DNA of 64,000 nucleotides from Maridesulfovibrio sp. (GTDB taxonomy: Bacteria; Desulfobacterota; Desulfovibrionia; Desulfovibrionales; Desulfovibrionaceae): the NCBI RefSeq assembly GCF_963676065.1, contig NZ_OY780933.1, positions 2,396,122 through 2,460,121 on the forward strand. The letters are read 5' to 3'. Shown here one piece after another: positions 24,636 through 33,647 of the stretch. Every line of letters starts with the position of its first letter. The stretch's first letter is position 1. Below the pieces are notes generated by a model. That model ran no database searches. It was not told the DNA's origin and saw only the letters and a program-made list of their open reading frames with translations. A program made the translations under genes and the position numbers.

Positions 24636-24711
24636 TGGCTCCCCGGGAGGGACTTGAACCCCCAACCTAGTGATTAACAGTCACCCGCTCTGCCGATTGA
24701 GCCACCGAGGA
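24636..24711 (-). tRNA. tRNA-Asn (GTT), copy 2
   Basis: Identical 76-base gene on the minus strand with encoded CCA, in a repeat unit that also carries the leader and terminator. Confidence 0.97.
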
Positions 24712-24781
24712 ATATTTGGGTGTTGTGCGGTTTCCCGCTGCAACGAAGATGGTTTTTACGAATTTGTTGTCCCTATGTCAA
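24712..24781 (-). promoter_or_regulatory. Promoter and conserved leader of tRNA-Asn copy 2
   Basis: TTGACA (24776-24781 on the minus strand), 17-base spacer, TAAAAA (24753-24758), then the conserved leader with the GNRA hairpin. The 220 bases further upstream, up to copy 3's terminator, show no gene. Confidence 0.75.
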
Positions 24782-24996
24782 ATATTATCTTTAATTTAAT
24801 TTAAAAATTATTTAGACTTTTTCTTGTTCAAAGAGAGCAGGACGCGGGAATGATGTTTTTGGGACGCTTTTTCGGTCTATTTCGAAAAACTTTTCTGAGC
24901 GGTAGCCGTTATTTTTTTCAGGGTATATATATTTAATGTTGTAAAAGAATTATCTTAATAATTTTCATTGCAGGGAATACGGTAGTCATAAGCAAA

Positions 24997-25030
24997 AGAA
25001 AAAGGCTGCCTTCATGTGAAAGCAGCCTTT
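24997..25030 (-). terminator. Terminator after tRNA-Asn copy 3
   Basis: Same hairpin (25001-25014 with 25017-25030) with one mismatch, minus-strand T-run. Confidence 0.87.
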
Positions 25031-25038
25031 GCATATTC

Positions 25039-25114
25039 TGGCTCCCCGGGAGGGACTTGAACCCCCAACCTAGTGATTAACAGTCACCCGCTCTGCCGAT
25101 TGAGCCACCGAGGA
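25039..25114 (-). tRNA. tRNA-Asn (GTT), copy 3
   Basis: Identical 76-base gene on the minus strand with encoded CCA; divergent from the lysS operon. Confidence 0.97.
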
Positions 25115-25184
25115 ATATTTGGGTGTTGTGCGGTTTCCCGCTGCAACGAAGATGGTTTCTACGGATTTGGAGCGCACTTGTCAA
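25115..25184 (-). promoter_or_regulatory. Promoter and conserved leader of tRNA-Asn copy 3
   Basis: TTGACA (25179-25184 on the minus strand), 17-base spacer, TAGAAA (25156-25161), followed by the shared leader with the GCGG-GAAA-CCGC hairpin. Confidence 0.75.
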
Positions 25185-25241
25185 ACACTTTTTTTAAAAA
25201 AATTTTATGAGCGAAAGTGAACTATTTAAAGATGTACTTTC

Positions 25242-25270
25242 TTGACGACAAAGGGTAATTAGCTTAGGCA
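25242..25270 (+). promoter_or_regulatory. Candidate promoter of the lysS-lpxI operon
   Basis: TTGACG at 25242-25247, 17-base spacer, TAGGCA at 25265-25270, about 55 bases before the lysS start; the -10 is weak. Confidence 0.5.
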
Positions 25271-25324
25271 ATCAACGGATCTTGTGTTTATCTAGACTTT
25301 ATTCGGTTACGGAGAATTAATAAC

Positions 25325-26920
25325 TTGAGTGGCAAGAAGAAAAAGCAAATAAAGCTGGCAACCAAATCAGAGCATGTGCAGTCATTTATGCCCATGCTTG
25401 AGGCTCTGCAAGCTCAGAACGAACTCAATCAGGTTCTGAAGAATCGTGTGGAAAAAGCCTGCGGCCTTCTCGACGAGGGTGTACCGCTTTACCCTAACGA
25501 CTTCAGTAAAGATACAGAAGTCTCGGAAATCTGGGACAATTACGACAACCTCGGAGGCGAAGAGCTGGAAGCTCTGGGCAAGAAGTTTAAGCTTGCCGGC
25601 AGGGTTATTACCCACAGGTCCTTCGGTAAGGTTGCATTCTTTCATCTTCAGGATCCGACCGGCAGGATTCAGGTGTATGTAGCAAGGGATGACCTTGGCG
25701 CAGACCTGTACAAAATTTTCAAGAAATTCGATATCGGCGATATTGTCGGGGTTGAAGGTGAGCTTTTCAGAACTAAAACTGATGAACTGACTCTCAAGGC
25801 CGACAAAGTAGACCTGATTACTAAATCCATGCGTCCTCTCCCCGAGAAGTATCATGGACTTAAGGATGTTGAGACCAGATATCGCCAGCGTTACGTTGAC
25901 CTCATCGTCACACCGCGGGCACGTGAGATATTTCAAAAACGGACCTTGATCGTAAGAGCCCTCCGTAATTATCTGGACTCCAAGGGATTCATGGAAGTGG
26001 AAACACCCATGATGCATCCTATCGCAGGCGGCGCCGCGGCTCGTCCTTTCATCACCCACCACAACGCCCTTGATATGCAGCTCTACATGCGCATTGCGCC
26101 GGAGCTTTATCTCAAACGTCTGCTGGTCGGCGGTTTCGAGAAAGTTTATGAGATCAACCGCAACTTCCGTAACGAGGGTATTTCGGTCCGGCATAACCCG
26201 GAATTCACTATGCTTGAATTCTACTGGGCCTATGCCAATTTTGAAAACCTTATGGACCTGACCGAGGAGATGATTTCTTCCGTCTGTCAGGCTGTTAACG
26301 GAAAAACCGTCATTGAGTATCAGGACGAAACAATCGATCTTACACCCGGAGCGTGGCACCGTATGGCTTTCCACGAATCTCTGGAAAAGGTCGGCGGAGT
26401 TTCTCCTGAAATATACAATGATTATGATAAATGTAAGGAACTGGTTAAGAAGATCGGTGAAAAGGCTGTCGAGGGTGAAAAACTCGGTAAGCTGCAGGCC
26501 AAGCTTTTTGATCATTTGGTTGAACCTAATCTGATCCAGCCTCACTTCATTTATCACTACCCGACTGATATTTCTCCTCTTTCTAGAAGAAATGAAGATA
26601 ATCCGGATATTACGGACCGCTTTGAGCTGTTTATTTACGGTCGTGAACTGGCAAACGCCTTTTCGGAATTGAATGACCCCGTGGACCAGCGTTGCAGGTT
26701 TATGGAGCAGGTCGCTGAAAAGGACGCCGGTGACGACGAGGCCCATAACATGGACGAGGACTATGTCCGCGCCCTTGAATACGGTATGCCTCCGGCAGCA
26801 GGTCAGGGGATTGGTATCGACCGGTTGGTTATGCTGTTGACCGACAGTGCCTCCATCCGGGAAGTTATTCTTTTCCCTCTCCTTAGAACCGAAGGCGCTT
26901 CCGGCACTGGTGGCTCATGA
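25325..26920 (+). CDS. lysS: Lysyl-tRNA synthetase, class II
   Basis: A 531-residue class II enzyme that charges tRNA-Lys. The N-terminal OB-fold anticodon-binding domain (about 95-190, KKFKLAGRVITHRSFGKVAFFHLQD) precedes the catalytic core with motif 1 (FMEVETPMMHP), motif 2 (YEINRNFRNEGISVRHNPEFTM, shown here in part by FRNEGISVRHNPEF) and motif 3 (GQGIGIDRLVML). The start appears to be TTG at 25325 with GGAGAAT upstream. This gives a Lys-rich N-terminal extension of about 25 residues relative to E. coli LysS. It is the first gene of a long operon; its stop overlaps the lolC/E start by four bases, linking translation to envelope biogenesis genes. Confidence 0.96.
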   Translation: MSGKKKKQIKLATKSEHVQSFMPMLEALQAQNELNQVLKNRVEKACGLLDEGVPLYPNDFSKDTEVSEIWDNYDNLGGEELEALGKKFKLAGRVITHRSFGKVAFFHLQDPTGRIQVYVARDDLGADLYKIFKKFDIGDIVGVEGELFRTKTDELTLKADKVDLITKSMRPLPEKYHGLKDVETRYRQRYVDLIVTPRAREIFQKRTLIVRALRNYLDSKGFMEVETPMMHPIAGGAAARPFITHHNALDMQLYMRIAPELYLKRLLVGGFEKVYEINRNFRNEGISVRHNPEFTMLEFYWAYANFENLMDLTEEMISSVCQAVNGKTVIEYQDETIDLTPGAWHRMAFHESLEKVGGVSPEIYNDYDKCKELVKKIGEKAVEGEKLGKLQAKLFDHLVEPNLIQPHFIYHYPTDISPLSRRNEDNPDITDRFELFIYGRELANAFSELNDPVDQRCRFMEQVAEKDAGDDEAHNMDEDYVRALEYGMPPAAGQGIGIDRLVMLLTDSASIREVILFPLLRTEGASGTGGS

Positions 26921-28146
26921 AGTTTGAACTCTTCGTCGCACTGAGGTATCTGTTTACCCTGAGAAAAAATAATTTTATCTCGGTAATCTCTCTCTTTGCC
27001 GTATGTGGAGTAGCTTTAGGCGTTGCAGCCCTGATTGTGGTGATCGGGGTTATGAACGGTTTTTCTACCGATCTTCGTGATAAGATTCTCGGAGTAAACG
27101 CCCATATCATAGTGACCGCTTATGACGGCACTCTTGAGAATTATCACCATATGACAGACAAAATTGAACAGATTCCGGGCGTTACAGGTGTAACGCCCTT
27201 TATCTATTCCGAGGTAATGCTTTCAAGTGAAGGCGGCGTTAAAGGAGTAGTGCTCAGAGGCGTGGATTCTGATACCGCCAAGGGTGTGCTCAGCTTGCCG
27301 GGAGACATGGTTTCCGGAAGTGTGGATAGTCTGTCAGCCAAAGGTAAAATTTCTGAAATCGTAATAGGCAACCAGCTTGCAAAACGTCTGGGACTGGTCA
27401 TAGGTGATACTGTCAATCTGCTTTCACCTTCAGGAACCCGCACCGCGGCAGGTTTTACGCCGAAAGTTAGGGTCTTTAAGGTCGGTGGAATTTTCCGTAC
27501 AGGTATGTATGAATATGATTCTTCTTTGGCCTATATAAGCAATACAGCCGCGCAGAGACTGCTCGGGTTTAAGCGGGATTTTGTCTCCGGTCTTGAAATT
27601 AGGCTTGCTGACGTATATGCAGTTGATAAGATAGACAAACTGCTGGATAAAGAGCTTGCCGGGTATCCGGTGCAAATCAGGAATTGGCAGGAAATGAATG
27701 CCAACCTTTTTGCGGCGCTTAAGCTTGAAAAAACCGCTATGTTTATCATCCTGGCTATGATTGTTATGGTCGGTTCGTTCAGTATTATTACTACATTGGT
27801 GATGCTGGTTATGCAAAAAACCAAAGATATCGCGGTGCTGATGTCGATGGGGGCAACGTCAGGTAGTATTAGAAGAATTTTTATGTTGCAGGGCACTTTG
27901 ATCGGACTTATCGGGACCAGTCTCGGGTATCTGATCGGCGTTCCCGTGGCGTTGTTGCTGAAGAAATATCAGTTTATTAAATTGCCCAGCAACGTCTACC
28001 CGGTGGACTATTTGCCCATTCGGATGGATTGGATGGATTTGACAATAATCGGTGTGGCGGCTTTCCTGCTCTGTTTTCTTGCGACTTTGTATCCGGCAAG
28101 GCAGGCGGCCGCACTGGAACCGGCACAGGCTTTAAGGTATGAGTAA
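26917..28146 (+). CDS. Lipoprotein-releasing system permease (LolC/LolE family)
   Basis: A 409-residue inner-membrane permease of the LolC/E family. It has one N-terminal membrane helix (FISVISLFAVCGVALGVAALIVVIGVMNGF), a periplasmic domain of about 210 residues, and three C-terminal helices. Together with the LolD ATPase it extracts mature lipoproteins from the inner membrane and passes them to LolA. Only one permease gene is present, so the complex is probably a homodimeric (LolF-like) LolCD type rather than the heterodimeric LolCDE of E. coli. It overlaps lysS by 4 bases and lolD by 8 bases. Confidence 0.94.
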   Translation: MKFELFVALRYLFTLRKNNFISVISLFAVCGVALGVAALIVVIGVMNGFSTDLRDKILGVNAHIIVTAYDGTLENYHHMTDKIEQIPGVTGVTPFIYSEVMLSSEGGVKGVVLRGVDSDTAKGVLSLPGDMVSGSVDSLSAKGKISEIVIGNQLAKRLGLVIGDTVNLLSPSGTRTAAGFTPKVRVFKVGGIFRTGMYEYDSSLAYISNTAAQRLLGFKRDFVSGLEIRLADVYAVDKIDKLLDKELAGYPVQIRNWQEMNANLFAALKLEKTAMFIILAMIVMVGSFSIITTLVMLVMQKTKDIAVLMSMGATSGSIRRIFMLQGTLIGLIGTSLGYLIGVPVALLLKKYQFIKLPSNVYPVDYLPIRMDWMDLTIIGVAAFLLCFLATLYPARQAAALEPAQALRYE

Positions 28147-28822
28147 TTTGCTTTACGAACTTAATGATATCGTAAAAGAATACGAAGGACCGACAGAGAC
28201 TGTGCGGATTCTGGATCACGTCAACCTGAAAGTTGATACAGGAGAGTCCCTTGCCATTCTTGGGGCGTCCGGGTCCGGTAAAACAACATTACTGCATATT
28301 CTCGGTACTCTCGATGCCGTTTCAGGCGGAGATATCCGGTTTGCGGGAATGAATATTAATGATATGACACCTGAAAAGCGAGCCGAAGTCAGAAACAGGG
28401 AAATCGGTTTTGTTTTTCAGTTTCACCACCTTCTTCCGGAGTTTACTACTCTGGAGAATGTTGCGCTTCCTGCGATGATGGCAGGCAAAAGTCAGGGGAA
28501 AGCCTCTGATATGGCCCGTGAAGCCCTTGAGCTGGTTGGGTTGCAGAACAGGATAGATCACAGGGTGACAACCCTGTCCGGCGGAGAAAGGCAGAGGGCC
28601 GCTATTGCGCGAGCCATTCTGCTTAAGCCAAAAGTCCTTCTTGCAGACGAGCCTACCGGTAATTTGGATGAGAAGACAGGGAAAATGGTCGGAGAAATGC
28701 TGGCTTCCCTTAATGAAGAGCTTGGAATGACGCTCATAGTTGTTACACACAACATGGACCTTGCCGGTGTTATGCGACGCCGACTTGAGTTGCGTTCCGG
28801 AGAACTGTATGCCCAGAACTAG
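28139..28822 (+). CDS. lolD: Lipoprotein-releasing system ATP-binding protein LolD
   Basis: A 227-residue ABC ATPase of the LolD/MacB subgroup. Walker A GASGSGKTTLLHILG, Q-loop VFQFHHLLPEF, signature LSGGERQRAAIARAI, Walker B VLLADEPTGNLD and the switch His (VVTHNMD) are all intact. It powers lipoprotein release with the permease encoded immediately upstream, whose 3' end it overlaps by 8 bases. Its own last 14 bases overlap the bamA start, so the three are tightly coupled. Confidence 0.96.
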   Translation: MSNLLYELNDIVKEYEGPTETVRILDHVNLKVDTGESLAILGASGSGKTTLLHILGTLDAVSGGDIRFAGMNINDMTPEKRAEVRNREIGFVFQFHHLLPEFTTLENVALPAMMAGKSQGKASDMAREALELVGLQNRIDHRVTTLSGGERQRAAIARAILLKPKVLLADEPTGNLDEKTGKMVGEMLASLNEELGMTLIVVTHNMDLAGVMRRRLELRSGELYAQN

Positions 28823-31523
28823 AATTCTGCTTTTACTGATTGCGGCAACTCTTGCTGTCCTGATTCATTTCGGAGCAGGCAAGGCACAGGCAGAGGATGC
28901 CTCCAGTGTTATTATTGCCGTACTTCCCTTTGAAGTTAATGCTGATGCTGATACCCAATATCTTAAGGACAGTTTACCCACTCTTCTTTCCGACAGATTG
29001 CGCGAGGCTGGATTCCGAGTAGTCGATCAGAAAAAAGTTTCACAACTGGTTGATGAGCAGGGATTTGAATACCTGAATATTCAGGCAGCAAAAGATATGG
29101 CTCTTCTTGCAGGAGCCGGATATTCCATATACGGAAGTTTCAGCCAGATCGGAGAAGATCTTAGTCTGGATGTTCGTCTTGTGGAAGCGTTCGGCATGAA
29201 ACCTGCGGTTCCGCTTTTTGTTTCCAAGAAGGGTTTAATCAACCTGTTGCCTGCTGTGGATGAGCTGGTTTCGAAAGTGAAACTTGAGTTGCTCAGTCAG
29301 GACAAAATTGCGGAAGTTGAAGTCCGTGGATGCAGGGTGCTTGATAAGGATGTTATCCTTATGCGCACAAATATCAAAACTGGTGATATTTATACTCCCT
29401 CCAAAATTAATGCAGATCTGAAAAATATTTACGCTCTCGGTTACTTTGACGATGTAAAAGTTAAGGTTTCCGACATGCCCGGCGGCAAAAAAATTATCTT
29501 TGATGTAAAGGAAAGGCCGCGCATTCAGGCTATTTCTATTAAAGGTGAAGATGCCATTGACGCAGATGATATTCTGGCGGCGGTTAATACCAAAAAAGGC
29601 GCAGTCCTTAACCCGAAAGTTCTTTCCGACGATTTGAACACCCTGCGCGAAATGTATCGCAAGGAAGGGTATTACAACGCCAAAATTGATTACAATGTAG
29701 ATGGTGACGGTGCTCAGGCCCGTTTGAATATCAATGTTGATGAAGGCAAGAAACTTTATATTGAAAGCATTAAAATTGAAGGGGCCAAGCAGCTTGATCC
29801 TGATGATGTCAAAAGTCAGCTGGCTTTGACGGAACGGGGCTGGCTATCATGGTTTACCAAGACCGGCGTACTCAAGGAAGAGCTGCTTGAACGAGATGCA
29901 GCCGCAATTCTTGCTTACTACGGTAACCGCGGCTTTATTGATGCAAAAGTAGGCGAGCCTGAAATTGACATCAAGGAAGACGGCATCTACGTCACTTTCA
30001 AGGTCTCTGAGGGTGACCGCTACAAGGTCGGTAAAGTTAGTTTTCAAGGTGATCTGATAGTCAAGAAATCGAGATTGCGTGAACTCATCACTGCCGACGA
30101 CATGGCTGAGGGAGGCGAGTATCTTGATCGCTCTGTCCTGCGTGAAGACATGAAGGCCATTTCCGATTTTTATTCCAACTACGGCTATGCTTATGCCGAG
30201 GCAAACATTAAGTTTGACCAGAATAAGGAAGACAAAACCGTTGATATCACTTTTATTATTTCAAAACGTCAAAAAGTGCATATCCGCCGGGTTATCATAG
30301 AAGGTAACTCCAAGACTCGGAATAACGTCATTATGCGTGAAATGCGCCTGACTGACGGTGATCAGTTTAGTGGTTCCAAACTGCAGCGTTCCATTGTCCG
30401 CCTGAATAAGCTCGATTTCTTCAGTGAAGTTGATATTGAACCTGTTCCTACCGGCGATCCCGGTGAAATGGACTTGAAGGTTAAGGTTAAAGATAAAAAC
30501 ACCGGTATGGTCAGCGGTGGTATCGGTTACTCCACATCTGACAGTGTTTTTGTCTCAGCCAAGATTACTGAACGCAACCTCTTCGGACGTGGGTGGGAAT
30601 TCGGTCTTAACGGCGGTTGGAGTTCCAAGACCATCAGTTACGGTCTGGAGTTCTACAATCCCCGTATCAATGACACCCGCTGGGGTGGTGGTTTCAACAC
30701 CTACTGGCGTACGGACGATTTCACCGATTACGACAAGCAGACAATCGGTGGTGTAGTTTCCGCAGGATATCCGCTTGGCGAGTATACTCACTTCTACACA
30801 AACTACCGTCTGGATAACTATTACATATCGGAAGTCTCGGATACTGCCGCTAAATCCATCAAGGATATCAAAGGGTTTAACTGGTCCAGTGTTGTCACTG
30901 CCGGTGTGAAGCGTGATACTACCAACAAAGCCTTTAACCCTTCATCCGGTACTGTTAATAACTTTGTAGTGGAAATGGGTGGCGGTATCCTTATGGGTGA
31001 CGACTCCTATGTAAAATATACTTACGACTCCAACTACTTTACCCCTGTGTTCTGGGATTTGGTTTTCCACTGGAAGGGTAGTGCCGGATTCATTCATGAT
31101 AACTTCGGAGACGGCGACATGCCTGTCTTTGAAAGATTTTATCTTGGCGGCATCAACAATGTTCGCGGTTATGACAGTCGTGAAATTTCACCCCGCGATC
31201 CTGATTCAAATGACAGGATCGGTGGTAACAAGATGCTCTACATGAACTTTGAACTTCTGTTCCCCATCAGCGAAGAGCTTGGCCTTGTGGGTGTTGGGTT
31301 CTTTGATATCGGTAATGCTTGGGATGACGGACAGAACTTCTTCTACGACACTAAGCAGGAAGACGGTAAAGAGCTCTTCCTCGGCATGTATAAGAGTATC
31401 GGTGCAGGAATTCGCTGGTTCTCACCGATGGGTCCGATCCGGGTAGAATACGGTTACGGTCTTGATAAGCTGGAAGATAGCGCCAGACATAAAATTGAGT
31501 TCTCAATGGGACAGTTCTTCTAG
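28809..31523 (+). CDS. bamA: Outer membrane assembly factor BamA with an extra N-terminal domain
   Basis: A 904-residue precursor. ATG at 28809 is used (GGAGA at 28799-28803); it overlaps lolD. Residues 1-28 are a signal peptide ending in AQA. Residues about 30-160 form an additional alpha/beta domain (VIIAVLPFEVNADADTQYL, then SIYGSFSQIGEDLSLDVRLV) resembling the TolB-N/LpoB-like fold, absent from E. coli BamA (810 residues). Five POTRA domains follow, each with the GY/RGFxxA-type turn, then a 16-strand Omp85 barrel with the GGINNVRGYDSRE (VRGY) lid motif and a terminal Phe. BamA inserts beta-barrel proteins into the outer membrane. Its neighbours (LolCD, Skp, LpxD, FabZ, LpxA) match the usual bamA neighbourhood. 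Confidence 0.95.
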   Translation: MPRTRILLLLIAATLAVLIHFGAGKAQAEDASSVIIAVLPFEVNADADTQYLKDSLPTLLSDRLREAGFRVVDQKKVSQLVDEQGFEYLNIQAAKDMALLAGAGYSIYGSFSQIGEDLSLDVRLVEAFGMKPAVPLFVSKKGLINLLPAVDELVSKVKLELLSQDKIAEVEVRGCRVLDKDVILMRTNIKTGDIYTPSKINADLKNIYALGYFDDVKVKVSDMPGGKKIIFDVKERPRIQAISIKGEDAIDADDILAAVNTKKGAVLNPKVLSDDLNTLREMYRKEGYYNAKIDYNVDGDGAQARLNINVDEGKKLYIESIKIEGAKQLDPDDVKSQLALTERGWLSWFTKTGVLKEELLERDAAAILAYYGNRGFIDAKVGEPEIDIKEDGIYVTFKVSEGDRYKVGKVSFQGDLIVKKSRLRELITADDMAEGGEYLDRSVLREDMKAISDFYSNYGYAYAEANIKFDQNKEDKTVDITFIISKRQKVHIRRVIIEGNSKTRNNVIMREMRLTDGDQFSGSKLQRSIVRLNKLDFFSEVDIEPVPTGDPGEMDLKVKVKDKNTGMVSGGIGYSTSDSVFVSAKITERNLFGRGWEFGLNGGWSSKTISYGLEFYNPRINDTRWGGGFNTYWRTDDFTDYDKQTIGGVVSAGYPLGEYTHFYTNYRLDNYYISEVSDTAAKSIKDIKGFNWSSVVTAGVKRDTTNKAFNPSSGTVNNFVVEMGGGILMGDDSYVKYTYDSNYFTPVFWDLVFHWKGSAGFIHDNFGDGDMPVFERFYLGGINNVRGYDSREISPRDPDSNDRIGGNKMLYMNFELLFPISEELGLVGVGFFDIGNAWDDGQNFFYDTKQEDGKELFLGMYKSIGAGIRWFSPMGPIRVEYGYGLDKLEDSARHKIEFSMGQFF

Positions 31524-31551
31524 CAGAATTTGACATATTAATGTAAATAAG

Positions 31552-31579
31552 GGCATGCCGAAGTTCGGCATGCCTTTTC
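31552..31579 (+). terminator. Hairpin between bamA and skp
   Basis: Perfect 11-bp stem GGCATGCCGAA (31552-31562) / TTCGGCATGCC (31564-31574) with a short T-tract. It is probably a partial terminator or RNA-stability element inside the operon. Confidence 0.55.
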
Positions 31580-31618
31580 GACTGATTATAAGATTGGAAT
31601 AATAAGGAGTAATTTTAA

Positions 31619-32146
31619 ATGCGTAGAATTCTTTTAGCAGTACTGGTACTTGTTTTTGCTTTTCAGGCTCCCGCTTTTGCCGCCTCTCAGAAAATTGCAG
31701 TTGCTTCTATGGGCAAGCTGATTAAGGACTCTGAGGTAGGCCAGGCTGCGCAGAAAGCTATGGAAAAGAAATTTGAAAGTGCCAAGAAAAAACTTGAAAG
31801 CAAGCAGAAGGAACTGGAAACACTGAAACAGTCCCTGCAGAAACAGAGCCTTGTGCTTTCCCTTGAAGCAAAACAGGATAAAGAACTCGAGTTCAAGCGC
31901 AAAGTCCGTGATTATCAGGATCTTGCTCAGGCCACCCAACGCAAGATGCAGCTTGAAGAGAAAAAAGCAGGAACCCCCGTACTTAAACTTATCCAGAAGG
32001 TCGTTGACGAGTATGGTAAGAAAAACGGATACACTGCTATCTATGATAAGAAAACTTCCGGCCTTCTTTATGTCGACGAATCTATCGACGTCACCAACCC
32101 GCTGCTGCTTGAAATGAACCGTGCGTACAGAGCCGGCAAGAAGTAG
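31619..32146 (+). CDS. skp: Periplasmic chaperone Skp/OmpH family
   Basis: A 175-residue precursor with a clear signal peptide (ILLAVLVLVFAFQAPAFA, cleavage about residue 22). The mature part has the OmpH layout: IAVASMGKLIKDSEVGQAAQ strand and helix, a long Lys/Glu/Gln coiled coil forming the tentacles, and the returning strand KNGYTAIYDKKTSGLLYVDE. Trimeric Skp carries unfolded outer-membrane proteins across the periplasm to the Bam complex. AAGGAG lies eight bases before the ATG. Located between bamA and lpxD, its standard position. Confidence 0.93.
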   Translation: MRRILLAVLVLVFAFQAPAFAASQKIAVASMGKLIKDSEVGQAAQKAMEKKFESAKKKLESKQKELETLKQSLQKQSLVLSLEAKQDKELEFKRKVRDYQDLAQATQRKMQLEEKKAGTPVLKLIQKVVDEYGKKNGYTAIYDKKTSGLLYVDESIDVTNPLLLEMNRAYRAGKK

Positions 32147-32152
32147 GTTTAT

Positions 32153-33181
32153 ATGCTTCTTTCTGAACTAGCAGGTCTTATCGGCCTGAAGATGGCGGGT
32201 AATGATAAGGAAATTTCAGGAGTGAACACTCTTGAACTGGCGGGTCCTTCTGAACTTTCCTTTCTCGCTAATGCCAAGTATGAATCAGCACTAAAAGTTA
32301 CCAAGGCTGCTGCCGTGGTGCTTGAAGAAAAATATGCAGATCAGGTGGAGTCCGCTCTTATCAGTGAGAATCCGTATATGGATCTGGCCAAGGCCATGCA
32401 TGTCTTTTCTCGTCCTCAAGGATGTCTGGAAGGAATTCACGAGCTGGCGTTCATACATCCTGAAGCGGAAGTTGACGATACTGCCACCGTCTACCCCTTT
32501 GTCTTCATTGGCAAGGGCGCCAAGATTGGACCGAACTGTAAAGTCTTTGCCGGATCGTACATCGGTGAAAATGTCGTACTCGGCCCCGGGTGCGTTATTT
32601 ATCCGAACTGTTCAATTATGGCCGGAACCGTAGTCGGAGCAGGTGTTATTATCCAGCCTGGGGCTGTGATCGGCGCTGACGGGTTCGGTTATGCTCAGGT
32701 TTCAGGCAAGCATATGAAGATTCCCCAGATTGGTTCTGTCGAACTTCAGGATCAGGTTGAAATTGGCGCTAACGCCTGTGTTGACCGGGCTGCCCTTGAT
32801 GTAACCAGAATCGGTTCCGGGTCTAAACTCGACAACCTTGTCCAGATTGCCCATAATGTCACCACCGGGGATGATTGCCTGATAATTTCGCAATCCGGTG
32901 TTGCCGGAAGTACCAAACTCGGTAAGGGAGTGGTTCTTGCCGCTCAGGCCGGTTTGGTCGATAATATAAAAGTCGGTGATGGTGCTATTATCGGCGCTCA
33001 GGCCGGGGTGACCAATGACGTTGCTGCCGGATTTATCGGGGCAGGTTCCCCTCTTTTGGAAAAGGGTAATTTTTTACGCTCTTCAATATACCATAGAAAG
33101 TTGCCGGATATGGCAAAGAAGATGTCTGCGCTTGAAAAGCGGATAAAGGCATTGGAAGCTGAATTAAGCAAGGAAGACTAA
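32153..33181 (+). CDS. lpxD: UDP-3-O-acylglucosamine N-acyltransferase
   Basis: A 342-residue acyltransferase for the third step of lipid A synthesis, adding a hydroxyacyl chain from ACP to the 2-amino group of UDP-3-O-acylglucosamine. The N-terminal uridine-binding domain (to about residue 100, ELSFLANAKYESAL) is followed by a left-handed beta-helix of hexapeptide repeats and a C-terminal helix. The catalytic His lies in QIAHNVTTGDD, and GADGFGYA is conserved. It starts six bases after skp and ends one base before fabZ, so all are co-translated in the operon. Confidence 0.97.
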   Translation: MLLSELAGLIGLKMAGNDKEISGVNTLELAGPSELSFLANAKYESALKVTKAAAVVLEEKYADQVESALISENPYMDLAKAMHVFSRPQGCLEGIHELAFIHPEAEVDDTATVYPFVFIGKGAKIGPNCKVFAGSYIGENVVLGPGCVIYPNCSIMAGTVVGAGVIIQPGAVIGADGFGYAQVSGKHMKIPQIGSVELQDQVEIGANACVDRAALDVTRIGSGSKLDNLVQIAHNVTTGDDCLIISQSGVAGSTKLGKGVVLAAQAGLVDNIKVGDGAIIGAQAGVTNDVAAGFIGAGSPLLEKGNFLRSSIYHRKLPDMAKKMSALEKRIKALEAELSKED

Positions 33182-33182
33182 A

Positions 33183-33647
33183 GTGAGTAATTCAACTCCT
33201 GATATTATAGATATTAAACAGATTATGGGGATGCTTCCCCATCGTTATCCATTTCTTCTGGTTGACCGGGTTGAAGAAATCAAACCCGGCGAGTCCATTC
33301 GTGCATACAAGAATGTGACTATGAACGAGCCTTTTTTTCAGGGTCATTTTCCCGGACTTCCGGTTATGCCCGGAGTTCTCATCGTGGAAGCTCTTGCTCA
33401 GGCCGGAGGAATTATTGTCCTCAGCACTGATGAAATTGATACAAGCGATAAGGTTTTCCTTTTCACCGGTATTAATAAAGTCAAATTCCGCAGACCGGTT
33501 GTTCCCGGTGATAAACTGGTCCTTGAAATAGGCGAGGTTAAGCGCAAAATGAACATCTGGAAAATGAAATGTGTTGCAACTGTAGATGGTGAAGTCGCCG
33601 CACAGGGTGAAGTCTCCGCTGCAATTGTCGACCGGGAGTCTTTGTAA
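33183..33647 (+). CDS. fabZ: 3-hydroxyacyl-ACP dehydratase FabZ
   Basis: A 154-residue hot-dog-fold dehydratase of type II fatty acid synthesis. Seen: MLPHRYPFLLVDRV and the catalytic GHFPGLPVMPGVLIVEALAQ with active-site His and Glu. It uses a GTG start one base after the lpxD stop. FabZ competes with LpxA/LpxD for hydroxyacyl-ACP, and its placement between lpxD and lpxA is the common Gram-negative arrangement that balances phospholipid and lipid A synthesis. Its stop overlaps the lpxA start (TAATG). Confidence 0.97.
   Translation: MSNSTPDIIDIKQIMGMLPHRYPFLLVDRVEEIKPGESIRAYKNVTMNEPFFQGHFPGLPVMPGVLIVEALAQAGGIIVLSTDEIDTSDKVFLFTGINKVKFRRPVVPGDKLVLEIGEVKRKMNIWKMKCVATVDGEVAAQGEVSAAIVDRESL

Noticed and set aside
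24302..25184. CRISPR-like array
   Set aside because: The regularly repeated units are tRNA-Asn genes with leader and terminator; units are too long and spacers too irregular for CRISPR.
25382..26746. 454-codon minus-strand frame opposite lysS
   Set aside because: Shadow of the lysS coding sequence with no domain signature; lysS motifs on the plus strand are complete.
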